Shown here: piece after piece, positions 62,009-64,000 of the stretch
Position numbering within the stretch: position 1 is the first letter of the stretch
Layout of the letters: the number at the start of each line of letters is the position of its first letter
Source: Gordonia polyisoprenivorans
GTDB lineage: Bacteria > Actinomycetota > Actinomycetes > Mycobacteriales > Mycobacteriaceae
NCBI RefSeq assembly: GCF_017654315.1
Contig: NZ_CP072203.1
Span: forward strand, 5,146,001 to 5,210,000
Length of the DNA: 64,000 bases
Direction: 5' to 3'
The notes under the pieces: model-generated
Database searches by the model: none
Seen by the model: only the letters and a program-made list of their open reading frames with translations
Told to the model about the DNA's origin: nothing
Position numbers and translations under genes: made by a program

Positions 62009-62377
62009 GTGACCGACCCCAGCGACTCGTCGACCAGCCCGGACAACACCGCACCCGCACGCACGGGCGGCGCGTCCTTCGCCGATTCGATCGATCTCTC
62101 CTCCTACGAACTGGAACACGATGTGTCGGGCCTGCCCGACGACATCGAGGTGTTGCGACACGAGATCGACCGCCTCGACGCGATCATCCTCGCCGCGGTG
62201 AAGCGCCGGTCGGCGGTGTCGAAGAAAGTCGGAGCCGCCCGCATGGCCTCGGGCGGACCGCGCCTGGTGCACAGCCGCGAGGTCAAGGTGCTCGACCGGT
62301 TCGCCGAACTCGGTCAGGAGGGTCATACGCTCGCGATGCTGTTGCTGCGTCTGGGTCGGGGCCCGCTCGGCCGCTGA
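62009..62377 (+). CDS. Chorismate mutase (AroQ, intracellular)
   Basis: All-helical AroQ chorismate mutase of 122 residues (EC 5.4.99.5), converting chorismate to prephenate for Phe and Tyr synthesis. The core LRHEIDRLDAIILAAVKRR (about 47-65) provides the substrate-binding Arg residues. The final RLGRGPLGR matches the C-terminal motif of M. tuberculosis Rv0948c that is reported to dock to DAHP synthase and activate the enzyme. It starts at GTG 62009 with an N-terminal extension of about 35 Ser/Asp-rich residues. The pgi start follows after 62 bases. Confidence 0.9.
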   Translation: MTDPSDSSTSPDNTAPARTGGASFADSIDLSSYELEHDVSGLPDDIEVLRHEIDRLDAIILAAVKRRSAVSKKVGAARMASGGPRLVHSREVKVLDRFAELGQEGHTLAMLLLRLGRGPLGR

Positions 62378-62439
62378 CGGTGTGCGCCGGTGCCGATTGC
62401 GCCGGTGCGTACGGGCCGCCCACCACATAGGGTGGTCGT

Positions 62440-64000
62440 ATGAGTGACCTCGATGACAACGAGCACGACATCACCGGCACGCAATCGTGGCAGGCGCTCT
62501 CGGCGCATCAGGATCATGTTCATTCGATGCACCTGCGGGAGGTCTTCGCGGCCGACCCCGATCGGGGCCGCGAACTGACCGTCGACGTCGGTGATCTGCA
62601 CATCGATTACTCCAAGCATCGCGTCCTGCGCGAGACGTTGGAGTTGCTGTTCAGCCTGGCCCGGGAGGCCGGTCTCGAGGACAAGCGCGACGCGATGTTC
62701 GCCGGTGTCCACATCAACACCTCCGAGGATCGCGCCGTCCTACACACGGCACTGCGCCTGCCTGCCGACGCCGAGCTGGTCGTCGACGGCCAGGACGTGG
62801 TGGCCGACGTCCACGAGGTGCTCGACGCGATGGGCGCCTTCACCGACAAGCTCCGCAGCGGAGAGTGGAAGGGGCACACCGGCAAAGCGATCACCGACGT
62901 CGTCAACATCGGCATCGGCGGCTCCGATCTGGGACCGGTGATGGTCTATCAGGCGTTGCGCCACTACGTCGATTCGCCCATTCGCTGTCATTTCGTCTCC
63001 AATGTCGATCCCGCCGACCTGGTGGCCACGCTTGCCGACCTCGACGCCGAGACCACGCTGTTCATCGTGGCGTCCAAGACCTTCGGCACGCTGGAGACGC
63101 TCACCAACGCCGCCGCCGCCAAGCGGTGGCTGCTCGCCGGCCTCGGTGCTGCCGACGACGCCGTCGCGAAACACTTTGTGGCCGTGAGCACCAACGCCGA
63201 CAAGGTCTCGGCGTTCGGCATCGACACGGTCAACATGTTCGGCTTCTGGGACTGGGTCGGCGGCCGGTATTCGGTGGATTCGGCGATCGGCGTGTCGGTG
63301 ATGGCGGCCATCGGCAAGGACCGTTTCGGCGAGTTCCTGCACGGCTTCCACCTCGTCGACGAACACTTCCGCACCGCGCCGCTCGAGCGCAACGCGCCGG
63401 TCATCCTGGGCTTGATCGGGCTGTGGTACTCCAACTTCTGGGATGCCCAATCACGGGTGGTACTCCCCTATTCCAACGACATGGCGCGGTTCGCGGCCTA
63501 TCTGCAGCAGTTGACCATGGAGTCCAACGGCAAGTCGGTCACCGCGCACGGCCATCACGTCACCACCGACACCGGCGAGGTCTTCTGGGGGGAGCCCGGC
63601 ACCAACGGACAGCACGCGTTCTATCAACTGCTGCATCAGGGCACGCGGATGATCCCGGCCGACTTCATCGGATTCGCCGAGCCCACAGACGATCTCACCA
63701 CCGCCGACGGCACCGGGTCGATGCACGACCTGCTGATGAGCAACTACTTCGCGCAGACCAAGGTGCTGGCATTCGGCAAGACCGCCGACGAGATCGCCGA
63801 CGAGGGCGTGGACCCACATGTGGTGCCGCACAAGGTGATGCCCGGCAACCGGCCGTCGACGTCGATCCTCGCGCCCGAACTCACCCCGTCGGTCATCGGC
63901 CAGCTGATCGCGCTCTACGAACACCAGGTCTTCGTCGAGGGCACCATCTGGGGTATCAATCCCTTCGACCAGTGGGGCGTCGAACTCGGCAAAACCCAGG
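62440..64000 (+). CDS. pgi: Glucose-6-phosphate isomerase (3' end outside window)
   Basis: Glycolytic enzyme (EC 5.3.1.9). About 520 residues are visible of an expected 550. Family signatures: [14 protein letters not shown]; the loop [28 protein letters not shown] and the second signature region [13 protein letters not shown]. Active-site residues include Glu in the ESNGK segment and the C-terminal Lys that should lie just beyond the edge. ATG 62440 has no strong ribosome binding site (GGTGG-T-CGT). Convergent with nothing visible; downstream of chorismate mutase as in M. tuberculosis. Confidence 0.95.
   Translation, partial: MSDLDDNEHDITGTQSWQALSAHQDHVHSMHLREVFAADPDRGRELTVDVGDLHIDYSKHRVLRETLELLFSLAREAGLEDKRDAMFAGVHINTSEDRAVLHTALRLPADAELVVDGQDVVADVHEVLDAMGAFTDKLRSGEWKGHTGKAITDVVNIGIGGSDLGPVMVYQALRHYVDSPIRCHFVSNVDPADLVATLADLDAETTLFIVASKTFGTLETLTNAAAAKRWLLAGLGAADDAVAKHFVAVSTNADKVSAFGIDTVNMFGFWDWVGGRYSVDSAIGVSVMAAIGKDRFGEFLHGFHLVDEHFRTAPLERNAPVILGLIGLWYSNFWDAQSRVVLPYSNDMARFAAYLQQLTMESNGKSVTAHGHHVTTDTGEVFWGEPGTNGQHAFYQLLHQGTRMIPADFIGFAEPTDDLTTADGTGSMHDLLMSNYFAQTKVLAFGKTADEIADEGVDPHVVPHKVMPGNRPSTSILAPELTPSVIGQLIALYEHQVFVEGTIWGINPFDQWGVELGKTQ

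Noticed and set aside
1..64000. tRNA, rRNA, prophage or insertion sequence
   Set aside because: No cloverleaf-like segments with CCA-proximal conserved bases, rRNA motifs, phage structural genes or transposase motifs were recognised on reading; a tRNA scan could still find one I missed.

Overview
The window reads as chromosomal DNA of a high-GC, mycolic-acid-containing actinobacterium of the order Mycobacteriales; Gordonia or a close relative of Rhodococcus is my best guess. The reasons are an mce/yrbE lipid-import operon, a DUF5336 membrane protein, a DUF222/HNH (13E12-type) gene, abundant GTG starts with overlapping stop/start codons, very high GC at third codon positions, and two blocks whose order I remember from Mycobacterium tuberculosis: rplJ-rplL near mceG/mkl, and sucD-sucC-M23 peptidase-uvrD1-chorismate mutase-pgi. 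I see no rRNA, tRNA, CRISPR array, insertion sequence or prophage.

Layout. 1-6190 (minus strand): mce import operon mceG-yrbEA-yrbEB-mceA-mceB-mceC, cut by the window edge. 6485-9044: a GT87-type mannosyltransferase, then rplL and rplJ with a terminator and a probable L10 leader. 9641-15535: housekeeping and accessory enzymes (CocE-type hydrolase, FAD-linked oxidase, CX5R phosphatase, putative metallohydrolase, YihY membrane protein). 15578-17415: cobalt-transport pair CbtA/CbtB and a MarR regulator.

17490-31857 is the most unusual part. An amide-utilisation locus (amiC-like sensor at one end; aliphatic amidase amiE, an AmiB-like AAA ATPase and an APC permease at the other) encloses a minus-strand run of closely packed genes. 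That run encodes two tubulin/FtsZ-like proteins (one with an intact GGTGSG loop, one with a degraded loop, a His-rich N terminus and a Cys cluster), three paralogous proteins of about 100-130 residues, a degenerate sigma-factor-like protein, and a complete FecCD-type ABC importer. I know of no described system with this composition and treat it as the main candidate for new biology.

31970-37800: lipoprotein, L-lactate dehydrogenase, and an NDMA-dependent methanol dehydrogenase followed by a MoxR ATPase and a VWA protein, probably its maturation pair. 37801-40215: an HNH-endonuclease gene surrounded by hairpin-forming dispersed repeats. 40216-45698: DUF5336 protein, TetR regulator, nitroreductase, methionine importer metQNI, lipoprotein. 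45797-49642: an AccD3-like carboxyltransferase fused to a NUDIX domain, in an overlapping operon with an RDD protein and a nonapeptide-repeat protein, then an SRPBCC protein. 49687-51664: divergent universal stress protein and a frameshifted pfkB, with a DosR-like half-site between them. 51771-64000: sucD, sucC, M23 peptidase (with a CRP/GlxR-type site upstream), pcrA/uvrD1, a membrane-anchored hypothetical protein, a large polytopic membrane protein, chorismate mutase, and pgi cut by the window edge.
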